Assembly: GCF_001189295.1 (NCBI RefSeq)
Contig: NZ_CP012159.1
Location: 8,053,001 to 8,117,000, forward strand
Reading direction: 5' to 3'
Length of the DNA stretch: 64,000 nucleotides
Origin: Chondromyces crocatus
GTDB lineage: Bacteria; Myxococcota_A; Polyangia; Polyangiales; Polyangiaceae
Numbering within the stretch: position 1 is the stretch's first letter; each line of letters starts with the position of its first letter. Under the pieces are notes generated by a model. The model was not told where the DNA came from and did not search any database. It worked only from the letters and a program-made list of their open reading frames with translations. Of the stretch, positions 51,144 to 59,495 are shown piece after piece. The position numbers were made by a program, and so were the translations under genes.

Positions 51144-52385
51144 TCAGACCACTGCATCGACACGCTTGTCAGCACGGACGCGGCGAACCTTCTTCCGCTT
51201 GTACGTCGATCCCTTGAAGAACCGGCGATCGACCCACTCGGTGAAGGGAGCAGCCACATAGATGGAGGAGTACGTACCGACGACGATACCGACCACCAGG
51301 GTGAACGCGAAATCCTTCAACGTCCCAGTTCCCCAGATGAAGAACATCAACAGCGACAGCGAGGTCGAAGCAGAGACGATGATCGTACGACCCAGCATCT
51401 CGGAGATCGACATGTTGATGATCTCCGAGAATGACTTGTCGCGGTGCTTGCTGAGGTTCTCCCGGATACGATCGTAGACCACCACGGTATCGGTGATCGA
51501 ATAGCCGACGATCGTCAGCAAGGCCGCAACCGTGGAGAGCGTGATCTCACGTCCCGTGATGATCATCGCTCCAAGCGCGATGCCGACATCGTGCACCAGG
51601 GCGAGGATCCCGCCAGGAGCGAAGCGCACATCGAAGCGAAGGGCGACGTACGCCATGATGAACAGCAGCGACACCAGCACGCTCTTCACGGCAGAGTCGC
51701 GCAGCTGATCGCCAGCTTTGGGACCAATCCACTCCACACGGAGTGCCTGGGCTGGCACTTTCTCAGCCCCGAGCTGGGTCCTGAGGCCGTCCATGAGCTG
51801 GTCGCCCTTGGACTTGAGGTAGATCTCGACCTTGTGATCGCGCTCGCTCACGATCACCGGGTTGTTCTCCCCTTCCCGGAGAGACACCCCTTCGATGCCC
51901 AGGAGCTGCTTCTTGATCCCTTCGAGATCAGGCGCCACCTCGTATCGAGCGGAGATCTTGTCACCCCCGGGGCTGAACTTCACCTCGTTGGCGCGGACCG
52001 CGGGGGGGCATCGATCCTCGGCGACCGGTGTCCCCTCGGGGGGATGGCACAGGTGGTCACGGACCATGTCCCGCTGAGGCTCGCCGAGCGCCGAGACCTC
52101 CTGGACCCTGATGAGGTATCGGTTCGGGTTCGCGGCGTCGCTCACCGCCACGACGTCGGGGGAGCTGAAACCGGCCTTCTCGATGGCTTCACGCACATCG
52201 GCGCTCGAGACCTGGGCCGTGAAGGCCACCTCGATCTCGGTTCCACCTTTGAAGTCGGTCCCAAGCTTGGGTCCCGGATAGACGAATGAGAACATCGACA
52301 GCAGCAGCAGCAGCAGGCTGAATCCGATGAACAGCCACCGCTTGCTCATGAAGTCGAACTGTCGACCAGGCTTGATGAGTTCCAT
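51144..52385 (-). CDS. secF: Protein translocase subunit SecF
   Basis: A 413-residue inner-membrane protein that works with SecD to pull exported proteins through SecYEG using the proton gradient. The first membrane helix LFIGFSLLLLLLSMFSFVYP is followed by GTDFKGGTEIEVAF, and the membrane core has GILALVHDVGIALGAM, STVAALLTIVGYSITDTVVVYDRIREN and the conserved RTIIVSASTSLSLLMFFIWG. The periplasmic domain (about 40-220) is larger than in E. coli SecF (323 in total), with a CxxA-type insertion around HLCHPPEGTP and DRCPP. The start is 24 bp after the secD stop. Confidence 0.94.
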   Translation of the reverse strand: MELIKPGRQFDFMSKRWLFIGFSLLLLLLSMFSFVYPGPKLGTDFKGGTEIEVAFTAQVSSADVREAIEKAGFSSPDVVAVSDAANPNRYLIRVQEVSALGEPQRDMVRDHLCHPPEGTPVAEDRCPPAVRANEVKFSPGGDKISARYEVAPDLEGIKKQLLGIEGVSLREGENNPVIVSERDHKVEIYLKSKGDQLMDGLRTQLGAEKVPAQALRVEWIGPKAGDQLRDSAVKSVLVSLLFIMAYVALRFDVRFAPGGILALVHDVGIALGAMIITGREITLSTVAALLTIVGYSITDTVVVYDRIRENLSKHRDKSFSEIINMSISEMLGRTIIVSASTSLSLLMFFIWGTGTLKDFAFTLVVGIVVGTYSSIYVAAPFTEWVDRRFFKGSTYKRKKVRRVRADKRVDAVV

Positions 52386-52409
52386 GTCGGTCCCAGGCTC
52401 GAGGCTTCG

Positions 52410-54584
52410 TTACACGGACGCGGCGGTCTTGATGCCAACCGACAGTTTCTTCACCTTCCGGTGACGGACTGCCCACTCGAACATCAGGCGGGTGCACACG
52501 ACACCCGTGAAGAGGCTGGCCGCAATGCCAATGATGAGGGTGATGGCGAAGCCCTTGATCGGGCCTGTGCCGTATTGGGCGAGGATGAGGCCGCCGATGA
52601 ACGTGGTTACATGTCCATCGAGGATTGCACTGAAGGCCTTGTCGTAACCGATGTCGACCGCAGCGCGTGGGCTCTTTCCGAGACGGAGCTCTTCTCGAAT
52701 GCGCTCGTTGATCAGCACGTTGGCGTCCACGGCGACACCGATCGTCAGCGCGAGCCCGGCCATTCCAGGCAGCGTCATCGAGGCGCCGAACATCGCGAGG
52801 ACCGCGATCTGAATGACGAGGTTGAAGAGCACCGCGACGTCGGCGATGACGCCCGCACGCCGGTAGTAGACCATCATGAACAGCAGCACGAGCGTGCCGC
52901 CACCCAGGGCACCTTTGAAGCTCTCGCTGATGGCATCACGCCCGAGCGTCGGTCCGATTCGCTGCTCGTTCGACAGCGAAATCGGAGCCGGCAGTGCACC
53001 GGACCGGAGGACCAGCTCGAGCTTGCGGGCGTCTTCGAGCTGCTGGGTGACGTTTCCAGCGCCCATCGTGATCGTCGCGATGCCGCCAGGAATCTTGGTC
53101 TGGATGACCGGCGCGCTCTCGACTTTCGCATCCAGGATGATCGCGAAGCGGCGCTTGATGTTCTTCCCGGTGATGTCCTCGAAGCGGTCTGCGCCGACGG
53201 GCGTGAGCTCCATCCGGACGTACCAACCGCCCATCCCTCGATCACCTTGATCCGGGACCGCCTGGGCGTCGCGGATCATGTCACCGGTGACTTCCGCCTT
53301 GCTGAACAGGAAGTAGGTTCGCCAACCGATGTCTTCGAAGGTGTCCGTCTCTTCGTCGTACTCGACGAACTTGCCGAAGCCGACCTCGTTGTCCTGCGGG
53401 ACCTGGAGCGTCGCGACCCACTCCTGCATCCGCTTGAGGGCATCCCGCATGTCCTCATTCTCCCCGCGGAGCATGAGCGCGTAATAGTTCGGCTTGGTCT
53501 TGTTCGGGCCGACGGGCGCATTCTCGATGCGGAAGTCGAGCCCCTTCGGGAGGTCCTCCCGCTTCGCGCTCCGCGCGATCGGCTCGAAGAAATCCGTGTC
53601 GTCATCGACCATCTTGAACTCGAGCCGAGCCGTCTGGCTGATGATGTCGCGGATCTCGTCGAAGGCGCGCTCGTCCTCGCCGGGCACCTCCACGATCACG
53701 TCCTCGTCTCGCGTGCTGATGCCGGCCTCCTTCAGGCCCAGCGCATCCACGCGCCGCTCGACGGTCTCCTTCGCCTGAGTGACCGCGCGCTCGCGGATCT
53801 GGCTCTCGACCTCATTGCGGATGCGGAACGTGGCGGTCTTCAGATCGCTCGACCAGTTGACCTGCACCTCCGCCTTGAACTGCTGGAGGAACTCGTCCGT
53901 GATCTTCTCCGAGTCGGCCCGATCGTTCAGATACAGGGTCATCGTATCGGCACGGTCGCGTGCCTTCTCGATACGGACCTTCTCCTGCAGCTTTTGAAGC
54001 TCCTCGATGGTCGGCCGCGAGTCCCCCTGGTGGTAGCCGAACAGCGTTGCCAGCTTCGCCCGAAGGTCGTCGTAGTAACGATCTCGCTTGTCCTTGATCG
54101 CCTCGTCGACGTCGACCGTATAGACCAGCCGGAGGCCGCCCTTCAGATCGAGACCACGAACCAGGCGGAACGAGATGTTCGAACGGACGAACTGACCGAG
54201 GCCGAGCTCCCCGCGCTGAGCCTTCGTTTCCTGCTCGGATCGGACATCGGACGCCAGGTGGGACTGGTCTTCATGCCCGTGGTACTCGTCGTGAAACGTC
54301 GGGTAGATGCAGAGCACCGACCCGAGGGCGAGGAAGAGCACGAAGCCCGTCTTCATGCGCCACGCCATGTCGATCCACGGCCCAGCGCACACGAGCGCCC
54401 AGGGGATCATCAGCGAGAACAGCGCGAGCGACCAGAAGACGTAGTAGTGGGCCGAGATCGCCGCTGCACCAGCGGAGATCGCAGCCCACATCAGAACGCC
54501 ACGCTTCGCCCGGCTGAGCCAGGCACCGAGGAGGCACAGGCCGGCGATGCCGGCGAACCCGAATTGGAGGATGTTGTGGAGCAT
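52410..54584 (-). CDS. secD: Protein translocase subunit SecD with extra N-terminal membrane helices
   Basis: A 724-residue membrane protein (E. coli 615). The canonical SecD part begins near residue 77 with WRMKTGFVLFLALGSVLCIYPTF and LVRGLDLKGGLRLVYTVDVDEA. The periplasmic P1 domain has DALGLKEAGISTRDEDVIVEVPGE, and the membrane core has GAGNVTQQLEDARKLELVLRSGALPAP, GLALTIGVAVDANVLINERIREE and DGHVTTFIGGLILAQYGTGPIKGFAITL. About 76 residues before the usual first helix contain three further hydrophobic segments, which I do not know from other SecD proteins. Together with SecF and YajC it forms the accessory translocase complex. Confidence 0.93.
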   Translation of the reverse strand: MLHNILQFGFAGIAGLCLLGAWLSRAKRGVLMWAAISAGAAAISAHYYVFWSLALFSLMIPWALVCAGPWIDMAWRMKTGFVLFLALGSVLCIYPTFHDEYHGHEDQSHLASDVRSEQETKAQRGELGLGQFVRSNISFRLVRGLDLKGGLRLVYTVDVDEAIKDKRDRYYDDLRAKLATLFGYHQGDSRPTIEELQKLQEKVRIEKARDRADTMTLYLNDRADSEKITDEFLQQFKAEVQVNWSSDLKTATFRIRNEVESQIRERAVTQAKETVERRVDALGLKEAGISTRDEDVIVEVPGEDERAFDEIRDIISQTARLEFKMVDDDTDFFEPIARSAKREDLPKGLDFRIENAPVGPNKTKPNYYALMLRGENEDMRDALKRMQEWVATLQVPQDNEVGFGKFVEYDEETDTFEDIGWRTYFLFSKAEVTGDMIRDAQAVPDQGDRGMGGWYVRMELTPVGADRFEDITGKNIKRRFAIILDAKVESAPVIQTKIPGGIATITMGAGNVTQQLEDARKLELVLRSGALPAPISLSNEQRIGPTLGRDAISESFKGALGGGTLVLLFMMVYYRRAGVIADVAVLFNLVIQIAVLAMFGASMTLPGMAGLALTIGVAVDANVLINERIREELRLGKSPRAAVDIGYDKAFSAILDGHVTTFIGGLILAQYGTGPIKGFAITLIIGIAASLFTGVVCTRLMFEWAVRHRKVKKLSVGIKTAASV

Positions 54585-54637
54585 GGGGGTGCTGCCGATG
54601 AGGAGGCGGCGAAGATTCCTGGTGCCTGGGGAACGGA

Positions 54638-55054
54638 CTACTTTTTATCCGGGGCCTTGTCCTTCGCCTCGACCGAAGCCTCGCCACCGTCCACGCCTTG
54701 AATCGCGGTCTTGAGGATCTGCACGTTCACGCCGGGGGCGATCTCGAGCTTCACCCTGTTCGAGGTCGAACTCATATCGACGATCTTACCGATGAGCCCC
54801 GCCTGGGTGACGACACGATCTCCCACCTTGAGGCCGGCCTCCATCTGCTTCTGCCGCTTGTTCTGGCTCCTGGTCATCATGAAGATGAGGAGCAGCGGCA
54901 ACGCAAACATGAGGAGCATCGGCAGCCCACCCCCCAACCCGGGGGCTTGCGGGGGCGCTTGGTCCCCGGCGGGCGCAGACTGCTGAGTCTCACCCGAAGG
55001 CGCGGCCTCACGCCCTGGGGCGGAAGTCGGCTGAAATCCGTATGAGCTTGCCAC
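54638..55054 (-). CDS. yajC: Preprotein translocase subunit YajC
   Basis: A 138-residue protein with a 50-residue Pro/Ala/Gly-rich lead, one membrane helix (LPMLLMFALPLLLIFMM, about 55-75) and the YajC signature RSQNKRQKQMEAGLKVGDRVVTQAGLIGKIVDMSS. A GTG at 55054 was chosen: AAAGGGA lies about 12 bases upstream, and the longer frame to 55342 is low-complexity. It is the first gene of the minus-strand yajC-secD-secF-recJ run, 53 bp before secD. Confidence 0.9.
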   Translation of the reverse strand: MASSYGFQPTSAPGREAAPSGETQQSAPAGDQAPPQAPGLGGGLPMLLMFALPLLLIFMMTRSQNKRQKQMEAGLKVGDRVVTQAGLIGKIVDMSSTSNRVKLEIAPGVNVQILKTAIQGVDGGEASVEAKDKAPDKK

Positions 55055-55292
55055 GGTGACGAGTCCCTTTCGCCCCCTCGGGGCGCCGCCCGGGATGTCC
55101 AGGCCCTGCGGCCACTCCGGGGGTAGATGCCACGGCGCGGATTCTCCGCGTGTCGCACCAGCCAGTACGAGGCCCGCCTCCATACCGGGGATTGGAGGGT
55201 CGCGCAAGCCTGGTGGGCACGCGTCTCGCAAGTGGCTGGCTGGGTACACGGGGTTGTGTCCAACGACTTTCGGGGTCTTCCGTCGCGACCTC

Positions 55293-55321
55293 TTGACAGG
55301 AGTCCCCCCCCTTGGTAGGGA
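55293..55321 (+). promoter_or_regulatory. Probable promoter of tRNA-Val(GAC)
   Basis: TTGACA (55293-55298), a 17-base spacer containing a C run, and TAGGGA (55316-55321) place a start near 55328, about 19 bases before the tRNA. Confidence 0.45.
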
Positions 55322-55346
55322 CGCGCTCCTCACTTCTCGCACGAGA

Positions 55347-55418
<72 letters not shown>

Positions 55419-55453
55419 CAGAAGCTCATCGAGCGTCCCGGCCCTGATGCCTG

Positions 55454-55484
55454 GCGACACAGCTTCCTCATCTCACAATATAAA
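55454..55484 (+). promoter_or_regulatory. Possible thrS promoter
   Basis: A -10 like TATAAA at 55479-55484 stands out in an AT-rich patch directly before the ATG at 55492. A weak -35 (GCGACA, 55454-55459) lies 19 bases upstream. Transcription would begin at or next to the ATG. Confidence 0.35.
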
Positions 55485-55491
55485 TAGCTCA

Positions 55492-57585
55492 ATGGCCTCC
55501 GACGAGAATGCTCCCGCTGGGAGCTCGCAGTCCTTGGTGGAGGGCAGCGCCGCCGGCGCGCACGCTCGCACCACCGCGCGAGAGATCCTCGCTGATGCGA
55601 TCGCGAAAGATCGAACCATCATCGGCGTGCGGGTTGGAGGTCGTGTCGTCGACCTCCACACACCCTTCAGGCATGACGGAGCGACGCCCGTCGAACCCAT
55701 CAGGACGACGGACGCCGACGGGCTGCGGATCATCCGGCACTCGACCGCGCACGTGATGGCCGATGCGGTTCAGCGTCTCTTTCCTGGGACGAAGGTGACG
55801 ATCGGTCCCGCCATCGATGCTGGGTTCTATTACGACTTCGATAAGCCGAACGGCCCCTTCACCGACGAAGATCTCGAGAAGATCGAGTCCAAGATGCGGG
55901 AGATCGTCGCCGCTGGGAAGCCGTTCCGCCGTGAACTGGTCGACCGCGAGACGGCCCATCAGCTCTTCGCCAGGATGGGCGAGACTTACAAACGCGAGCT
56001 GATTGACGCGATCCCCGCGGGAGAAGAGGTCTCACTTTACCACCACGGTGACGGGACCAGCGACTGGGTCGACCTCTGCGAAGGCCCTCACGTACCCGAC
56101 ACTTCACACCTGGCAGCCATCAAGCTCGTGAGCGTGGCCGGAGCGTACTGGCGAGGCGACGAGCGCAACCCGATGCTCCAGCGCATCTACGGGACGGCGT
56201 TCCCGAGCCAGAAGGCGCTGGACGAGCACCTCAAGCTCATCGCCGAAGCCAAGGAGCGAGATCACCGCAAGCTCGGCAAGGAGCTCGAGCTGTTCATGTT
56301 CCACGAGTACGCCCCGGCGATGCCCTTCCTCCTCCCCCGAGGAGCCGTCGTCTACAACGCCCTCGTGACGTACATGCGGGATCTGTACCTCGACTACCGC
56401 TACGACGAGGTGATCACGCCCCAGATCTTCGACAAGAAGCTCTTCGAGACGAGCGGCCACCTACCCAACTACCGCGAGAACATGTACCTCCCGGTCACCG
56501 CGGAGCACCTGGATCAGGCCCGGATGGCGCTGCGGCTCGGGGTCGGCGGGGACGACGCCTCCTACCGTGAGGCCGACGCAGAGCGAGACAAAGCCGTCAT
56601 CCAGCACCTCGCCGAGCTCGAGCGGCTCTCGCAGAAGCCCATGAACTGCCCGAGCCACTGCCTCATCTTCGGGCAGCGACGCCGGAGCTACCGCGAGCTG
56701 CCGTGGCGCATGGCCGACTTCGGACGGCTTCACCGCTACGAGCGCGGCGGCGTGGTCCACGGACTCGCTCGTGTCCGGTCCTTCTGCCAGGACGACGCGC
56801 ACATCTTCTGCGCCCCGGAGCAGATGCAGGTCGAGATCGCCTCGTTCCTCCGGCTGCTCCAGGAAGTCTACGCCGCCTTCCGTTTCAACAAGGTGGACAT
56901 CAGGCTCGCGACGCGCCCCCAGAAGCGAATCGGAACCGACGCCCAGTGGGATGCTGCCGAGTCCGCGCTGGCGCTGGCGCTTCAGGACGCCAAGCTGCCG
57001 TACGAGGTGGCCCCTGAAGAGGGCGCCTTCTACGGTCCCAAGCTCGAGTTCCATGTCGAAGATGCTCTCCGCCGCAGCTGGCAGCTCGGCACCATCCAGG
57101 TCGACTACGCTCTGCCCGATCGCTTCGACCTGGAGTACACGGGTCAGGATGGCGCCTCCCATCGCCCGGTCATGCTGCACCGCGCGATCCTCGGGTCCCT
57201 GGAGCGGTTCTTCTCCGTTTTCCTCGAGCACGTCGCCGGGGCTTTCCCGGTGTGGCTCGCACCCGAGCAGGCGGTCATCGTCACGGTCAGTGAGAAGCAG
57301 GCCGCTTACGCCGAGGAAGTGGTCAACCTCCTCCGCAGCCGCCGTCTCCGCGTCCGGGCCGATGTCGGCGCGGACAAGCTGGGCGCGAAGATCAGGAATG
57401 CCCGGCTCCTTCGAGTCCCCTATGTCGTGGTCATCGGAGACAAAGAGGCCGCCGAGCGAAAGGTCGCCCCTCGCTCCCGCGATCTGAACAAAGACCTGGG
57501 CGCCATGACACTCGAGGACTTCGCGAGCCGGCTCCAGGAAGAAGCGGTGCCGCCCCGCTTGAAGGCTGGTTCCACCTGGGCTTGA
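55492..57585 (+). CDS. thrS: Threonyl-tRNA synthetase
   Basis: A 697-residue class II synthetase charging tRNA-Thr. Order: TGS domain (about 25-85; TAREILADAIAKDRT), editing domain with HSTAHVMADAV and DLCEGPHVPDT (HxxxH and CxxxH), catalytic domain with motif 2 (RYERGGVVHGLARVRSFCQDDAHIFC), motif 3 near VMLHRAILGSLERF, and anticodon-binding domain (AVIVTVSEKQAAYAEEV). The zinc ligands are kept in MNCPSH (C386), where most have MNCPGH. About 38 extra residues (334-380, LDQARMALRLGVGGDD) lie before this motif. The ATG at 55492 was chosen over 55447 because it follows a TATAAA box; neither has a ribosome site. A valine tRNA lies just upstream. Confidence 0.93.
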   Translation: MASDENAPAGSSQSLVEGSAAGAHARTTAREILADAIAKDRTIIGVRVGGRVVDLHTPFRHDGATPVEPIRTTDADGLRIIRHSTAHVMADAVQRLFPGTKVTIGPAIDAGFYYDFDKPNGPFTDEDLEKIESKMREIVAAGKPFRRELVDRETAHQLFARMGETYKRELIDAIPAGEEVSLYHHGDGTSDWVDLCEGPHVPDTSHLAAIKLVSVAGAYWRGDERNPMLQRIYGTAFPSQKALDEHLKLIAEAKERDHRKLGKELELFMFHEYAPAMPFLLPRGAVVYNALVTYMRDLYLDYRYDEVITPQIFDKKLFETSGHLPNYRENMYLPVTAEHLDQARMALRLGVGGDDASYREADAERDKAVIQHLAELERLSQKPMNCPSHCLIFGQRRRSYRELPWRMADFGRLHRYERGGVVHGLARVRSFCQDDAHIFCAPEQMQVEIASFLRLLQEVYAAFRFNKVDIRLATRPQKRIGTDAQWDAAESALALALQDAKLPYEVAPEEGAFYGPKLEFHVEDALRRSWQLGTIQVDYALPDRFDLEYTGQDGASHRPVMLHRAILGSLERFFSVFLEHVAGAFPVWLAPEQAVIVTVSEKQAAYAEEVVNLLRSRRLRVRADVGADKLGAKIRNARLLRVPYVVVIGDKEAAERKVAPRSRDLNKDLGAMTLEDFASRLQEEAVPPRLKAGSTWA

Positions 57586-57910
57586 CGACTTCGAGCCCCC
57601 GGCCGGGTCGGACGCACCGCGACCGTCACCCCCGCCCCCCCTGTCCCCGGGTCTCTCTTCACCCGGGGCTCGGCAGGCCCAAGCCCGCCCAGACCCCCCT
57701 GCACGCCGCGACCGCGCGCTCTTCTGACGCGAACAAGTCGCCGGCGCCGTTGCCTACGGCTGCGAGTCGGGCGACATTGGCACCCGGAGACGGGTGTACC
57801 CCCCCCTCCTACGTCGACCCCGCTGGCTGTTGCGGCGGGCCCGCGCACCAGATGGTCAGCGGAACGACGGATGTGACGACCAGGAGATCAAGGAGACAAC
57901 GGAACACCAC
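57586..57910. other. Spacer between thrS and infC
   Basis: This 325-bp gap contains no credible gene. It holds one strong hairpin (57645-57668) and an AAGGAG (57890-57895) that is the only good ribosome site before infC, though 15 bases from the ATG. Confidence 0.5.
57645..57668. terminator. 8-bp GC hairpin after thrS
   Basis: CCCCGGGT and ACCCGGGG form a perfect stem with a CTCTCTTC loop, 60 bp after the thrS stop. No T run follows; it may act as an attenuator or terminator or have no role. Confidence 0.4.
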
Positions 57911-58639
57911 ATGGCGATGAGACGCTTCGACCCCCGGCAGGCCCAACGTGGACCGCAGATCCGCATCAATCAGCGCATCCGCGTCCCGGAGATCCGTGTC
58001 ATCGGCGACGACGGCGAAATGCTCGGCATCATGCCGACACACGAAGCGCTGCGCCGAGCGCAGGAGAAGGGGCTCGATCTCGTCGAGGTCAACCCCAAGG
58101 CCGAGCCGCCGGTCTGCAAAATCCTCGACTTCGGCAAGTTCAAGTACGACGAGAAGAAGAAAGCCCGCGAAGCGAAGCGGAAGCAAAGCGTCGTCGAGAT
58201 CAAAGAGATCAAGCTTCGCCCGAAGACCGACGATCACGATCTGGACTTCAAGGCCAGAGCAGCCCAGCGGTTCATCACCGCCGGACACAAGGTGAAGTTC
58301 ACGGTCCGCTTCCGCGGCCGCGAGATCACGCACCCCGAGAAGGCGCAGGAGCAGCTCGACTGGATCGTGAAGACCCTCGAGGAGGTCGCGAACGTCGAGG
58401 TACGCCCCATGATGGAGCAGCGCACCATGACCCTGATCATGGCGCCCAAGCCGGCCGTCATGCAGAAGGTGCAGCAAGCCCGCCAGGCTGCCGAGAAGGC
58501 ACGGCAGAAGGCCATCCAGGAAGGTCGCGCAGCGCCGCCCATCCCGACCGAGGAAGAAGAGCTGGAGCAGCTCGAGCAGCAGCTCGAGGATCGCGACGAC
58601 GACGACGACGACGACGACGAGGACGAAGGGGGTGGCTGA
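57911..58639 (+). CDS. infC: Translation initiation factor IF-3 with acidic tail
   Basis: A 242-residue IF-3, longer than the usual 180. The N-domain has GPQIRINQRIRVPEIRVIGDDGEMLGIM and the conserved DLVEVNPKAEPPVCKILDFGKFKYD, the linker KKKAREAKRKQ, and the C-domain RPKTDDHDLDFKARAAQRFITAGHKVKFTVRFRGREITHPEKAQE. A tail of about 60 residues follows, ending in eight Asp encoded by (GAC)8. The ATG at 57911 is used. IF-3 genes often use rare starts, and an in-frame ATC stands at 57887, but its ribosome site would be too close. rpmI and rplT, which usually follow infC, are missing. The next gene begins inside the end of this one. Confidence 0.92.
   Translation: MAMRRFDPRQAQRGPQIRINQRIRVPEIRVIGDDGEMLGIMPTHEALRRAQEKGLDLVEVNPKAEPPVCKILDFGKFKYDEKKKAREAKRKQSVVEIKEIKLRPKTDDHDLDFKARAAQRFITAGHKVKFTVRFRGREITHPEKAQEQLDWIVKTLEEVANVEVRPMMEQRTMTLIMAPKPAVMQKVQQARQAAEKARQKAIQEGRAAPPIPTEEEELEQLEQQLEDRDDDDDDDDEDEGGG
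58595..58618. repeat. (GAC)8 trinucleotide run in infC
   Basis: Eight consecutive GAC codons encode a poly-Asp stretch. As a trinucleotide repeat it may vary in length between strains without breaking the frame. Confidence 0.85.
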
Positions 58640-59495
58640 AGGGCACGGAGGGCGCGCCTCGATCCTGAAGCGGCTGCGCAGGCAGCCGCCTCTCCTGGTC
58701 GGCGCGCTCCTCGTCCCTGTCTTGCTCCTCCCCCTCGTGACGCGCGCCCTCACGGACGCGGTCGCCGCACGGAGCGGCGCACAGCTGGCCATCCTCACCG
58801 AGCGCCTGTCCAGCCCACCTTCACCCTCCCTCCCTTCCCTGCCTGCCATCCCCGCCTCGGCTCAGGACGACGAGTCTCCTCGTGACGCCCTCGCCTCTGA
58901 GCGCCTTCAACCAGTCCGCCCCGCTGCCCGCGGGAGCACCGCACCGAAGCCCGGCGCGAGCAGCTCACCGAGCGCGGATTCTGGCAAACCTGGCCTCCCT
59001 CGTGCCCTCCACATTCGCATCGGCACCGTCCTCCGCGCAGCCCGCAGCGGCGCTCGACCCAGCGGAACCCCCGTCCCCGCCCTGGGCGATCGCCCTGCTG
59101 GACTTGCCCTTCAGGGCGTCGGCCACTTCGGAGCAGGACTGCTCGACGGAGACATCCTCACCCACGTCAGCGGTGCCCCAGCGCGCTCTGTCAACACCGT
59201 GGTCGGCGCCGTGATGGGGGCGCTCCGGGCGGGCGCCCCTGCCCTGGGCGCAGTGGTCTGGCGGGGCGACCAGCCGATCCAAGTCTCTGTCGAGCTGCCG
59301 CGCCTCAGCGCCGACAGCCTCCCCTCTGCTGGTTCGGCGCCCCCGCCCGCTCCGACAGCGGCGCCCCGTTCAACGACAGTCCCTCGGTCGGCTTCCACTC
59401 CCTCTTCGAAGACGCTCCCCCATGCGACGGCGGCCCCTCGGTCGCCCCCCCCGCCTCCTTCGAAGACGGCCCCCCGCGCAGCTACTGCGAAATGA
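58632..59495 (+). CDS. Membrane-anchored PDZ-like protein
   Basis: A 287-residue protein starting at GTG 58632, 8 bp inside the end of infC. A Lys/Arg-rich lead is followed by one membrane helix (PLLVGALLVPVLLLPLVT, about 20-37), so it is bitopic. After a Pro/Ser/Ala linker a domain of about 90 residues includes GLALQGVGHFGAGLLDGDILTHVSGAPARSVNTVVGAV and VVWRGDQPIQVSVELP, matching the carboxylate-binding and peptide-groove strands of a PDZ domain, as in type II secretion GspC. It ends in a Pro/Ser/Thr-rich tail. Its stop overlaps the convergent kinase gene by 14 bp. Role unknown. Confidence 0.72.
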   Translation: MAEGHGGRASILKRLRRQPPLLVGALLVPVLLLPLVTRALTDAVAARSGAQLAILTERLSSPPSPSLPSLPAIPASAQDDESPRDALASERLQPVRPAARGSTAPKPGASSSPSADSGKPGLPRALHIRIGTVLRAARSGARPSGTPVPALGDRPAGLALQGVGHFGAGLLDGDILTHVSGAPARSVNTVVGAVMGALRAGAPALGAVVWRGDQPIQVSVELPRLSADSLPSAGSAPPPAPTAAPRSTTVPRSASTPSSKTLPHATAAPRSPPPPPSKTAPRAATAK

